Of a DNA stretch of 7,298 bases, positions 1 to 6,285 are shown in pieces. Below the pieces are notes generated by a model. That model did no database searches. It saw only the letters and a list, made by a program, of their open reading frames with translations, and had not been told where the DNA came from. The position numbers and the translations under genes are program-made. The DNA is from JANXSF01 sp043745195 (lineage in GTDB: Bacteria; Acidobacteriota; Terriglobia; Bryobacterales; Bryobacteraceae): NCBI GenBank assembly GCA_043745195.1, contig JAYTTF010000098.1, positions 1 through 7,298 of the forward strand. Reading direction: 5' to 3'. Within the stretch, counting starts at the first letter, position 1. Every line of letters starts with the position of its first letter.

Positions 1-51
1 CACTGCGCCGTTGGCGCAAACTTCGATGGTCGTTGATGGTTGTCGTCGATA

Positions 52-91
52 GGGAATTTTAATTGTCGTTGGCAGGGAGTTCTAATTGTCG
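52..91 (+). repeat. Two near-identical direct repeats, possible transposon-end binding sites
   Basis: GGGAATTTTAATTGTCG at 52-68 is repeated as GGGAGTTCTAATTGTCG at 75-91: 15 of 17 bases match and the period is 23. A related GTTGTCGTCGATAG lies just upstream at about 40-53. Short repeats built on TTAATTGTCG spaced by about two helical turns resemble the multiple transposase-binding sites at the ends of Tn7/Tn5053-type elements, including the cyanobacterial type V-K CRISPR-associated transposons as I remember them. What is seen is the repeat; the transposon reading is inference. No transposase gene is visible in the window. Confidence 0.45.
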
Positions 92-143
92 CCAATCAAT
101 TGCTAAGACTCGTTTCAATAACGGATTTGAACGCGAATTCGGT

Positions 144-459
144 ATGCTGTCCCTAGTACCAAAGTTGTCAGATATTTGTCGGAATTGGCAGTCGAACCGT
201 AACGCCGAAATTCAGCCAGACGATTACATGGAACCCCTCATTGAATCGTTTGAGGCATTGAAAAAAACATTTTTCTGCCAACTATACCGTTATTGAAAAG
301 ATCGAACGAGAGCTTGTAAAAGTGAACGAATGGGTTAGCGAGAAGTTGGCGGAGGAGCCAGTTCCCGAAGAGCGCAAGCCGCTTAAATTCGAAGACGCTG
401 ATTTGCATGAAGAGGTTCGTATTAAGACTCGTAGTATTTTCGATGATATTGACGAATAG
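144..459 (+). pseudogene. Unrecognised small gene, frame-disrupted at an A7 run
   Basis: The family is not recognised. One frame runs from ATG at 144 through MEPLIESFEALKK to a stop just past 296. The next frame becomes open at 262 and runs to TAG at 457-459, reading HFSANYTVIEKIERELVKV at its start and IFDDIDE at its end. The two halves join at a run of seven A (261-267): removing one A gives a continuous protein of about 104 residues. It is hydrophilic, rich in charged residues, probably mostly helical, and has an acidic C-terminus. No good ribosome-binding site precedes ATG 144 or the internal ATG 228, so the start is uncertain. The break may be a true frameshift mutation, a sequencing error in a homopolymer, or slippage. 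It lies just inside the TAATTGTCG repeats and could be transposon cargo. Confidence 0.4.
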
Positions 460-469
460 GCTAGGGTGG

Positions 470-1181
470 GATTCAATTGCAACCGAAGCGGCTCGCACGA
501 TGAAAGTGTTGAACAACGAAAACATTGCCGTGTACTCAGTAGATGCTCGCAGAATGTCTGCCGGACGGCCAAACCACGCCAATATTGGAACCATGCAGGG
601 ATTCGCATGACGCACAGGCGGGAAGGTGTATTTTGATCGCAATGATTTGGATGAGGCTGTTCGCCAAGTACTGAACGAAACAGAGACAACTTACAACTTG
701 CGGTATTATCCAACTAACTAAAAGGTGTAAGCCAGTTTCACGATTTGAAGGTTAAGGTGAAACGCCCAGGTGTGGAGTTGCGGTTTCGGAAAGGGTACAC
801 CAATACGAAGTCCACCGATGAGGAGAGGCACCGCGAACTTGCAGTTGGCCAAAGCTGCGTTCAGTCCGCTTGAGTCCATCGGCTTATCCATTGCCGGCGC
901 AGTTGAACAAACAGGATGACAAGTTGAAATTGAATTTGATGATTGATCCATCGGGCATCACATTAGAACAGAGTGTGGACAAAGATAACAGAAAGGCGAA
1001 AGTTTTTGAAGGCACCAGGGCAACTGTTGTTTTGGATTTATCGCAAGAGCGCTATCAGGCAATGACGCAAAGCGGTTTACGCTATGTGAAGGGCTTGCAC
1101 ATTCATCCGAAAGCAGATCGGCTTGAGATAGTGGTCCGTGATAATATTTCCACCATGATAGGGTCATTAAGAGCCACCTAA
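470..1181 (+). pseudogene. VWFA-related acidobacterial protein, decayed 3' remnant
   Basis: This is the C-terminal part of a VWFA-related acidobacterial-domain protein (a large family of probably exported proteins of unknown role). Recognisable pieces, in order, are LNNENIAVYSVDAR, the TGGKVYFDRNDLDEAV segment, YNLRYYPTN, VKVKRPGVELRFRKGYT, SPLESIGLSIAG, then DLSQERYQAM and LEIVVRDN near the end. These are spread over frames 2, 1, 2 and 3. There is an in-frame TGA at 608-610, a TAA at 718-720 with a frame change, a second change near 835-850, and a third near 910-917. The region after SGITLEQ also appears shortened relative to the family. The N-terminal half, including the first part of the VWA domain and any signal peptide, is absent; homology begins only just after the upstream gene's stop at 459. 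It converges on the peptidase gene with 13 nt between the stops. Confidence 0.8.
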
Positions 1182-1194
1182 TAGAGTTGCGAAG

Positions 1195-2652
1195 CTACAT
1201 GGCCAGCAGAGCGGCCATGGTTACAATGCCATCCCACAAGTTTTGCAGGCGGATGTTTTCGTTGTGGCCATGTTGATTATTATCGTGATTGGCAATGGGC
1301 ACGACGATCAGTGGGGTGGCGAGTTCCTGTTCAAAGATGGAAAGCGGCAGACTGCCTCCCAACATTGGAAGCCGCAATACTTTGCCACGAGCAGCTTCCA
1401 CAACGGCGACAACTTTTAGAGCGAGTGGATGGTCCATTGCAATGCGTGCGGCATTGTAGCCATCGCTGATAACCACCTTGACAACGCGGCTATGCGTCTT
1501 GCGTTCAACATCAGAAGGCTCGCGATTTTCGGCTACGAAGAAGCCCTGACTGCGGAGATGATCCAGAACGCGGGACTGGGTTACTTTTGAATCCAGACCT
1601 TTCACCAAACGAATGTCCAGCGAAGCGGTTGCGGTTGTTGGAATGACGTTCCTGGAATCGGCTCCAACGTTGGCACTTTCAAGTCCGCGAATGTTTAATG
1701 ACGGCAAGCCAATGCGTTCTTCCAACCTTCCGCTGCCTTCGGTTGTGTTCAGCCAAAGTTCGTCTTTCAGTTCCTTATCGAAATTCGGGTTTTCGGCGAT
1801 GGCCTTCTTTTCCAAAGCGCCATAGGGTTCCACGCCCTTGTAAAAATCCTTGATCAGAACCTTGCCTTCCATATCTTTCATGGACGCCAATAAATGAGTG
1901 AGCGTCCAGGCAGGATTGGGAGCCCAATTGCCATAGTGTCCGCTATGCAGTTCCCGCTTGGGGCCGTAGACGGTGAGGTTCATACCCATACTTCCACGAG
2001 CGCCGAAGACGATTTGCTGCTGCCGGTTCTGATGCACAGGTCCATCGCAGAACAGCCATAAATCGGCCTTTAGAAGTGATTTGTACTTTTGCAAAATTGA
2101 AGCGACGTGCACTGAGCCCGCTTCTTCTTCGCCCTCATAGAAAAATTTCAAGTTGCTTTTAAGCTTGATACCGGCGGCTTTGAGAGCATCCAAGGCGGTG
2201 AGTTGGGCTATGATGGGAGCTTTGTCGTCACTGGCAGAACGGGCATAGAGACGCCCTTCGCGCAGTACAGGTTGGAACGGGGGAGTGACCCACTGTTTGG
2301 CATCGACCGGCTGCCCATCGTAGTGCGCGTAGAAAACGACAGTCTGGGTGGCTCCTGGAATATTGATTTCCCCATAGACGACGGGTGGGGCATTGGGCAC
2401 GCGAAACAATTGCACAGCAATGCCGCGGCGCTCCATCATCTGCTGGATAAGCGCAGCATTTCGTTCTATGTTTGCCAGATCGCGAGCAATATTGGGAATT
2501 TCAAGGAGCTTGGAAAACTCCGCCAGAATGGCTGGTTCGTGAGCTTCGCGCCAGTTCCGCGCCGCTTGACCGGCTTCCACTTGGCCCCAGCAGCAGGCGG
2601 CGAAACTACAACTCGCGGCGATTTTCCATAGATTTCGACATAGTAACTTCAT
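1195..2652 (-). CDS. Exported M20-family metallopeptidase
   Basis: A zinc peptidase of the M20 family (carnosinase/CPG2-like; dipeptidase or carboxypeptidase, substrate unknown), 485 residues from the chosen start. Metal-site motifs are all present: AHYDGQP (H110, D112), SASDDKAP (D142/D143), EGEEEAGS (catalytic and ligand Glu, 173-177), FCDGP (D203) and HGHNEN (H461). ELHSG (H236) marks the dimerisation domain at about 217-385, which is inserted between two halves of the catalytic domain. The N-terminus is a signal peptide (basic MKLLCRNLWK, then a short hydrophobic stretch with FAAC, possibly a lipobox), so the enzyme probably acts outside the cytoplasm. The ATG at 2652 was chosen because GGAG lies 7 nt upstream and the signal peptide then begins normally; a GTG at 2670 is possible but poorly placed. 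The gene overlaps the end of recR by 47 nt. Confidence 0.92.
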   Translation of the reverse strand: MKLLCRNLWKIAASCSFAACCWGQVEAGQAARNWREAHEPAILAEFSKLLEIPNIARDLANIERNAALIQQMMERRGIAVQLFRVPNAPPVVYGEINIPGATQTVVFYAHYDGQPVDAKQWVTPPFQPVLREGRLYARSASDDKAPIIAQLTALDALKAAGIKLKSNLKFFYEGEEEAGSVHVASILQKYKSLLKADLWLFCDGPVHQNRQQQIVFGARGSMGMNLTVYGPKRELHSGHYGNWAPNPAWTLTHLLASMKDMEGKVLIKDFYKGVEPYGALEKKAIAENPNFDKELKDELWLNTTEGSGRLEERIGLPSLNIRGLESANVGADSRNVIPTTATASLDIRLVKGLDSKVTQSRVLDHLRSQGFFVAENREPSDVERKTHSRVVKVVISDGYNAARIAMDHPLALKVVAVVEAARGKVLRLPMLGGSLPLSIFEQELATPLIVVPIANHDNNQHGHNENIRLQNLWDGIVTMAALLAM

Positions 2653-3205
2653 CGGCATACTCCAAATCACTCCCCACTGGAATGCCCATGGCGATGCGAG
2701 TCACTTTTATCCCCAGAGGCTTTAACAACCTTGATAAATAGGCGGCAGTGGCTTCCCCTTCCACCGTTGGATTAGTGGCAAGGATCACTTCCTTCACTTC
2801 GCCTGATTGCATGCGCTCCACCAGACTCTTGATACGCAACTGTTCAGGCCCAATGCCGCGCAAGGGAGAAATGGAACCATGCAGAATGTGATACATGCCT
2901 TCAAAGGTCCGAGTGGTTTCAATGGGCCAGATGTTTGGCGGTTCTTCGACAACACAAATAATGGACCGATCGCGATTCGGATTGCGACAAATGTTGCATT
3001 GTTCGCTATCGCTGATGTTGTTGCAGATTTCGCAAATACCCAGCTTGTCCTTAACGTCCATCAGAGCTTTGGCCAAACGCTCAGCATCTTCGCGCTTCGA
3101 GCGTAGAACAGAAAACGCCATACGCTGCGCTGATTTCTGCCCAATGCCCGGCAGCCGCCGCAACTCTTCAATCAACCTTGACAGGGGTTCGGCGAAATCA
3201 GGCAT
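2606..3205 (-). CDS. recR: Recombination mediator RecR
   Basis: RecR acts with RecO (and RecF) to load RecA onto SSB-coated gapped DNA during recombinational repair in the cytoplasm. It has 199 residues, the usual family length. Domains in order: N-terminal helix-hairpin-helix with LPGIGQKSAQRMAF (about 18-31); a four-cysteine zinc finger C58-x2-C61 ... C70-x2-C73; a Toprim domain about 81-175 with VVEEP (86-89) and ATNPTVEGEATA (143-154); and the conserved tail GIPVGSDLEYADEVT ending in RREL. It starts 3 nt after the ybaB stop, so the two are probably translationally coupled, and only weak Shine-Dalgarno-like sequence is seen before its ATG. Everything expected of a working protein is present. 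Confidence 0.97.
   Translation of the reverse strand: MPDFAEPLSRLIEELRRLPGIGQKSAQRMAFSVLRSKREDAERLAKALMDVKDKLGICEICNNISDSEQCNICRNPNRDRSIICVVEEPPNIWPIETTRTFEGMYHILHGSISPLRGIGPEQLRIKSLVERMQSGEVKEVILATNPTVEGEATAAYLSRLLKPLGIKVTRIAMGIPVGSDLEYADEVTMSKSMENRREL
2660..2663 (-). promoter_or_regulatory. Ribosome-binding site of the M20 peptidase
   Basis: GGAG lies 7 nt upstream of ATG 2652, inside the recR coding sequence. It decides between the three nearby start codons (2670 GTG, 2658 ATG, 2652 ATG) in favour of the last. Its position within recR implies translation coupled to, or partly dependent on, ribosomes finishing recR. Confidence 0.6.
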
Positions 3206-3208
3206 GGT

Positions 3209-3517
3209 TTAGAACAGTCCAGGGGGAAGGCCTAATCCGCCCATCATTCCCGACATTTTCGCTTGGGATTGATCGTCCACTTTCTTGGCAGCTTCGTTGA
3301 CAGCGGCCATCACCATGTCCTGCAGCATTTCCACATCGGAAGCTGCTTCCGGATCAATCTTCACGCCAAGGATGCGCTTTTGGCCGTCCATCTTAATGGT
3401 TACCATGCCGCCACCGGAGGAAGCTTCCACTTTGATAGCAGCTATTTCCTTCTGCATCTGTTCCTGCATTTTCTGGGCCTGTTGCATCATGGCCTGCATG
3501 TTTCCAGGTAGTTTCAC
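3209..3517 (-). CDS. ybaB: YbaB/EbfC family nucleoid-associated protein
   Basis: A small dimeric DNA-binding protein of the YbaB/EbfC family, 102 residues, commonly encoded between dnaX and recR. In other bacteria it binds DNA and affects nucleoid organisation and expression; its exact role here is not known. The sequence shows the typical Met/Gln-rich N-terminal helix (MQAMMQQAQKMQEQMQKE), the central beta segment VTIKMDGQKRILGVKIDPE, and a C-terminal helix followed by a Met/Gly-rich tail ending GLPPGLF. The start codon is GTG, with AAGGAG 8 nt upstream. That Shine-Dalgarno sequence doubles as the last Lys-Glu codons of dnaX. Confidence 0.95.
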   Translation of the reverse strand: MKLPGNMQAMMQQAQKMQEQMQKEIAAIKVEASSGGGMVTIKMDGQKRILGVKIDPEAASDVEMLQDMVMAAVNEAAKKVDDQSQAKMSGMMGGLGLPPGLF

Positions 3518-3522
3518 GTTGT

Positions 3523-5181
3523 CTACTCCTTCAAATCTTTTACTTGACGAACTTGTGCTTCGGGAAATGCTTTTTGAAATCTTTGTACTTCCGGATGAGC
3601 CAAAGCCCGTTGGGAAACTTCGTCATCCAGTTTCGGGCCGCTGTCCTGTTTGGGGGCTGCGCTACTTCCTACTGCAGCGGGGGCTCCGGCACTGCCGGTG
3701 ACTATTTTGATGCGGCGGGCACCCATTCCAATTTCCGTCAAACCCTTTCTGAGGTCAGCTTCACTGAGGGCCAGTTTCCATTCAATTGGGGCCGTAAAGG
3801 TGATTTCGGAACCTGTTTCGGTGATAGTGGAATTTTCCACAGCATCAGCAGTGAAGGTCATGTTCATTTCCACCAGTTGGGCGTAAAGCTTCGATTGCAA
3901 GCTACCCTGAGCAACCTGAGGTTTGGGTGCCGGCGGAGGAGGCGGTGGTGGTGGTGGAGCGGACCGTGCTGCGGGGGCGCTGCTGGATCGCGGAGGTGGC
4001 AACGTGTAATTTGCCGGAGCATCATTGGTTGCTGCTGCGGGTCGCGCGGCAGTGGATGGTCCAAGATTGGCTATCGCTTCCTCAATGGCTTGCAACTTTC
4101 CGGCGTGAACCAACCGGAGCAAGCCCAATTCTAAATGCAGGCGAGGCTGTAAGGAATACTGAAGTTGCTTGAAGAGGTCGAGAGTAAGGTTCAGGTAGCG
4201 CGTCAGGTCTTCTTCAGAAAACCGCGCTGCGATTTCCGCCATTTTTTCCTGTTCACGAGCAGATGCGGCCACCAAGCGCGTGCCGGCGCCTGTGATTTTG
4301 ATCACTAAAAGGTTGCGGAAATAGCGGCCCAGTTCGCGGCAAAAATGTTGGAGGCTGGCACCGTTGCGCTCCAGTTCGCCGACAATTTCCAGCACTTTCG
4401 ATGCGGCTTTGGATTGCAGAGCATCGGTGATTTGGCCCATCATATCCAGCGAGAAAAGACCCAGCAATCCGCGCACTTGTTCGGTAACCAGAGTATTTCC
4501 GCAACAGGCAATGGCTTGATCCAGCGCAGAAAGCGAATCGCGGACACTGCCTTCGCCGGCGTGAGCCAGCAATGCCAGCGCATCTTCATCGGCGGTGATG
4601 CCTTCCTGTTCGCAGATCCACTGCATGCGCTTGACGAGGTCCTGAAAATCAACAGAGCGGAAGCTGAACTGTTGGCAGCGGGACCCAATGGTGACGGGAA
4701 TTTTATGGGATTCCGTGGTGCAGAGGATAAATACGGCCCATTCCGGCGGCTCTTCCAAAGTTTTCAGCAAGGCATTGAAAGCTTCGCTGGTGATTTGATG
4801 CGCTTCGTCGACAATGAAGACTTTGAAGCGATCGCGAGCAGGACGGTAGCGGACACTTTCGCGCAATTCGCGCATTTCATTGATGCCACGGTTGGAAGCG
4901 GCGTCGATTTCAATGACATCCACCGAGTTGCCGGCGGTGACTTCGCGGCAACTGGCGCAGTTGTCGCAGGGCGTGTTCGTAGGGCCTTCAATGCAGTTCA
5001 AGCATCGCGCCATGATGCGAGCGACGGTGGTTTTGCCGGTACCGCGCTGCCCGGCGAAGATATAGCCATGGGCAATGCGCGAGGCGGTGATGGCATTCTC
5101 CAGAGTGGTGCGGACGTGCTCCTGGCTTACGAGTTCCGAGAATGCTTGAGGGCGATACTTCCGGGCGATGACTTGATACAT
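3523..5181 (-). CDS. dnaX: DNA polymerase III subunit tau/gamma
   Basis: The AAA+ ATPase core of the clamp loader, which loads the beta clamp and links the replicative polymerases. From ATG 5181 it has 552 residues beginning MYQVIARKYRP, the usual DnaX start. The longer GTG start at 5220 was rejected because it would lie inside the SRP RNA gene. Motifs: Walker A GQRGTGKT (44-51); zinc cysteines C63, C72, C75, C78; Walker B VFIVDEAH (121-128); sensor 1 in CTTE (154-157); sensor 2 arginine in GSVRDSLS (211-218). A clamp-loader collar domain runs to about 365, followed by a Pro/Ala/Ser linker (about 372-425, with nine consecutive prolines at 409-417) and a small C-terminal domain. No good slippery site for a gamma product was found. 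The ybaB start is 5 nt downstream of the stop. Confidence 0.97.
   Translation of the reverse strand: MYQVIARKYRPQAFSELVSQEHVRTTLENAITASRIAHGYIFAGQRGTGKTTVARIMARCLNCIEGPTNTPCDNCASCREVTAGNSVDVIEIDAASNRGINEMRELRESVRYRPARDRFKVFIVDEAHQITSEAFNALLKTLEEPPEWAVFILCTTESHKIPVTIGSRCQQFSFRSVDFQDLVKRMQWICEQEGITADEDALALLAHAGEGSVRDSLSALDQAIACCGNTLVTEQVRGLLGLFSLDMMGQITDALQSKAASKVLEIVGELERNGASLQHFCRELGRYFRNLLVIKITGAGTRLVAASAREQEKMAEIAARFSEEDLTRYLNLTLDLFKQLQYSLQPRLHLELGLLRLVHAGKLQAIEEAIANLGPSTAARPAAATNDAPANYTLPPPRSSSAPAARSAPPPPPPPPPAPKPQVAQGSLQSKLYAQLVEMNMTFTADAVENSTITETGSEITFTAPIEWKLALSEADLRKGLTEIGMGARRIKIVTGSAGAPAAVGSSAAPKQDSGPKLDDEVSQRALAHPEVQRFQKAFPEAQVRQVKDLKE
3526..3531 (-). promoter_or_regulatory. Ribosome-binding site of ybaB inside the end of dnaX
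   Basis: AAGGAG, directly before the dnaX TAG and 8 nt before the GTG start of ybaB. It is the strongest Shine-Dalgarno match in the operon and supports the GTG start. Its overlap with the dnaX stop suggests coupled translation. Confidence 0.75.
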
Positions 5182-5195
5182 GCCGATGAAATTTA

Positions 5196-5300
5196 TCAGA
5201 CCCCGGGTGATCCGCGGCACACAGGAATCACCACTACCGTTGCTTCCTTCCGGATCTGGCGGGGTTCGCAGCTACCCATTGCACGAAGCCCGGAGCCTGA
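5196..5300 (-). ncRNA. ffs: Signal recognition particle RNA, small bacterial type
   Basis: The 4.5S-type RNA that binds Ffh and targets nascent membrane proteins to FtsY. The - strand carries the hallmark tip: GCGAACCCCGCCAGATCC, then GGAAGGAAGCAACGG, then a downstream GTGTGCCGCGG. The ends close in a 12-bp helix (UCAGGCUCCGGG with CCCGGGGUCUGA, including two G-U pairs), giving about 105 nt; the mature ends may be a few nt shorter. It ends 14 nt before dnaX, and the ffs-dnaX-ybaB-recR order is known from other bacteria. A TACCAT at 5307-5312, about 7 nt upstream of the predicted 5' end, could be a -10 box. No convincing -35 was found. Confidence 0.93.
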
Positions 5301-5809
5301 GCACCTATGGTAGCATTTCGGGTTTGGTTGAGGTGCTTTTTTGTGCTTTGAATTGGGTTGACCGTGTCCCAAGAAATCTTCTTCGTCGTCTTCGAAATTT
5401 AGATGATCATCAGTCATGGGTTAAATGCTGAAAGATTCGATACTTTTTTCATGATTCCCCACATCCCGATCCAGGAGGCCAAAAGTAAACGGAAGCGAGT
5501 ATGGTCTCAGCGGTGTTCAACGCGCGGAGATGACGATCATCGGGCACCTCAGCGATCGCGTACGTTTGCCACGAGCGCAACGTAGGCTCTCACAAGATCA
5601 TGAAGAAGCAAGGATTGGGCACATTGCATTACACAGCTTCAATGATTCGAGGAAGTCGTTCCCTGTATTTTGTCTAAGATTGTAAAGAAGACGGGCCTTC
5701 AACCCGAGCACCCCTTAGTTTGCAGCCCTTAAAAACTTGGGTATAGCCGCATTTCTTGACAGCATGTTGGGATAACCAAACTGGACACTGAAACATTTTT
5801 TTTCATTGA
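5301..5809. other. Intergenic region with no convincing intact gene
   Basis: About 500 bases between ffs and the next - strand gene. It holds the weak ffs promoter candidate and a possible acetyltransferase remnant on the + strand (listed separately). On the - strand there is a 12-codon frame from ATG 5452 with GGGGA upstream (MKKVSNLSAFNP). Its TGA overlaps a second ATG at 5417 that opens an acidic frame (MTDDHLNFEDDEEDFLGHG) running into ffs. That second frame is probably not expressed as written, because its last third is the SRP RNA gene. From about 5690 to 5800 only a T8 run (5796-5803) and an imperfect TTGGG-ATA-CC duplication near 5736 and 5765 are noted. Confidence 0.5.
5534..5677 (+). 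pseudogene. Possible C-terminal remnant of a GNAT acetyltransferase
   Basis: A frame bounded by TGA at 5531 and TAA at 5675 reads AIAYVCHERNVGSHKIMKKQ followed by GL. This matches the pattern of the acetyl-CoA-binding end of GNAT proteins (NxxS..vmeKlGl). There is no start codon or upstream GNAT sequence in frame, and what precedes and follows is not recognisable. It is about 47 codons, so at best a broken fragment that could no longer bind acetyl-CoA. The similarity is short and could be coincidental; an integrase remnant in another frame was considered and is weaker. Confidence 0.35.
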
Positions 5810-6220
5810 TCACCAGCGAAAGACTCCCGCAGCGAGACCGCAAGCTATAACTATCGCGACTAGTAAAAATCCTGCCCCAGACCCAAGATACTGAGTCGCA
5901 AGTTGCTTTGTGGGGTCCTTTGAGCGACGAAATTTGAGGCCGCGCGAGAACAGAAATGCAGCCCATGCACTGAACAGAACGCAGACTAGTGCGGCGGCAG
6001 CCGAAGCATTTGCGGTCAGCGCGTTCCCCACTCCAATAAAGAAGCTGCTCGCACACCAGGCAACAAACAGCGAGAGAGCAATTTCCAGCCAAGCCGCTCT
6101 GGGCTTAATTCCCTGAACTCGGTGTCCCAGAGGGCACCGAAGGAGGACCTTATCGTTGGTGGGTTGCAATACCAGTTCGTTGCAGTCGACGCAAACAAGC
6201 GTATTGGTACGACGAAACAT
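5810..6220 (-). CDS. Zinc-ribbon membrane protein, function unknown
   Basis: Not recognised as a named family. The 136 residues start MFRRTNTLVCVDCNEL. C10-x2-C13 and C29-x3-H33 (in CPLGH) form what looks like a small zinc-binding knuckle in the cytoplasmic N-terminal 40 residues. Three hydrophobic segments follow at about 44-69, 72-95 and 114-134, with a basic loop LKFRRSKDPTK between the second and third. By the positive-inside rule that loop is cytoplasmic. No clear Shine-Dalgarno precedes the ATG; GAGG lies 16 nt away, too far. It is oriented like the downstream toxin-antitoxin genes but separated from the toxin gene by 109 nt, so probably a separate unit. A role in sensing or membrane anchoring can be imagined, but nothing shows it. 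Confidence 0.6.
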   Translation of the reverse strand: MFRRTNTLVCVDCNELVLQPTNDKVLLRCPLGHRVQGIKPRAAWLEIALSLFVAWCASSFFIGVGNALTANASAAAALVCVLFSAWAAFLFSRGLKFRRSKDPTKQLATQYLGSGAGFLLVAIVIACGLAAGVFRW

Positions 6221-6240
6221 TCAAAGTCTGATCGTACCTC

Positions 6241-6266
6241 TGTAGGTAAAGCACAAACGACCTACA
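6241..6266. repeat. Inverted repeat upstream of the zinc-ribbon gene
   Basis: TGTAGGT (6241-6247) and ACCTACA (6260-6266) form a perfect 7-bp dyad with a 12-nt spacer. It lies 20 nt upstream of ATG 6220. The position fits an operator or a 5' leader hairpin. No U-tract follows on either strand, so it is not a classical terminator. Confidence 0.45.
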
Positions 6267-6285
6267 ATGTTTCCGTTGTGGTGCG

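Noticed and set aside
100..130. GTTTCAAT at 113-120 as a CRISPR repeat end
   Set aside because: Only a single occurrence, with no second copy or regular spacing in the window.
608..610. In-frame TGA in the VWFA remnant as a selenocysteine or recoded codon
   Set aside because: Other frameshifts and a TAA follow, there is no adjacent SECIS-like hairpin that I could see, and the zinc-ribbon gene ends at TGA, so ordinary decay explains it.
238..713. Two - strand frames of 134 and 143 codons across the left decay zone
   Set aside because: They lie opposite the recognisable VWFA remnant and the frame-split gene, overlap each other, and show no domain pattern.
2203..2631. A 142-codon + strand frame opposite the peptidase
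   Set aside because: Antisense shadow of a gene with all catalytic motifs; no family features.
4236..4247. A6 run in dnaX (GAAAAAATGG on the - strand) as a gamma-forming slippage site
   Set aside because: It is not an A-AAA-AAG-type heptamer, is shorter than known slippage runs, and would truncate inside the collar domain near residue 313 rather than after it.
4345..5313. A 322-codon open frame on the + strand opposite dnaX and ffs
   Set aside because: It is fully antisense to a clear DnaX and the SRP RNA, has no recognisable motif, and is explained by the codon bias of dnaX.
5530..5685. A 51-codon + strand frame beginning MTIIGHLSDRV as an integrase tail
   Set aside because: The resemblance to tyrosine-recombinase C-termini stops after a few residues and the catalytic RYxH/Tyr region is absent; the GNAT-like reading of the overlapping frame is longer.
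6241..6266. The 7-bp inverted repeat as a Rho-independent terminator
   Set aside because: The stem is short, the loop is 12 nt, and no T-run follows on either strand.
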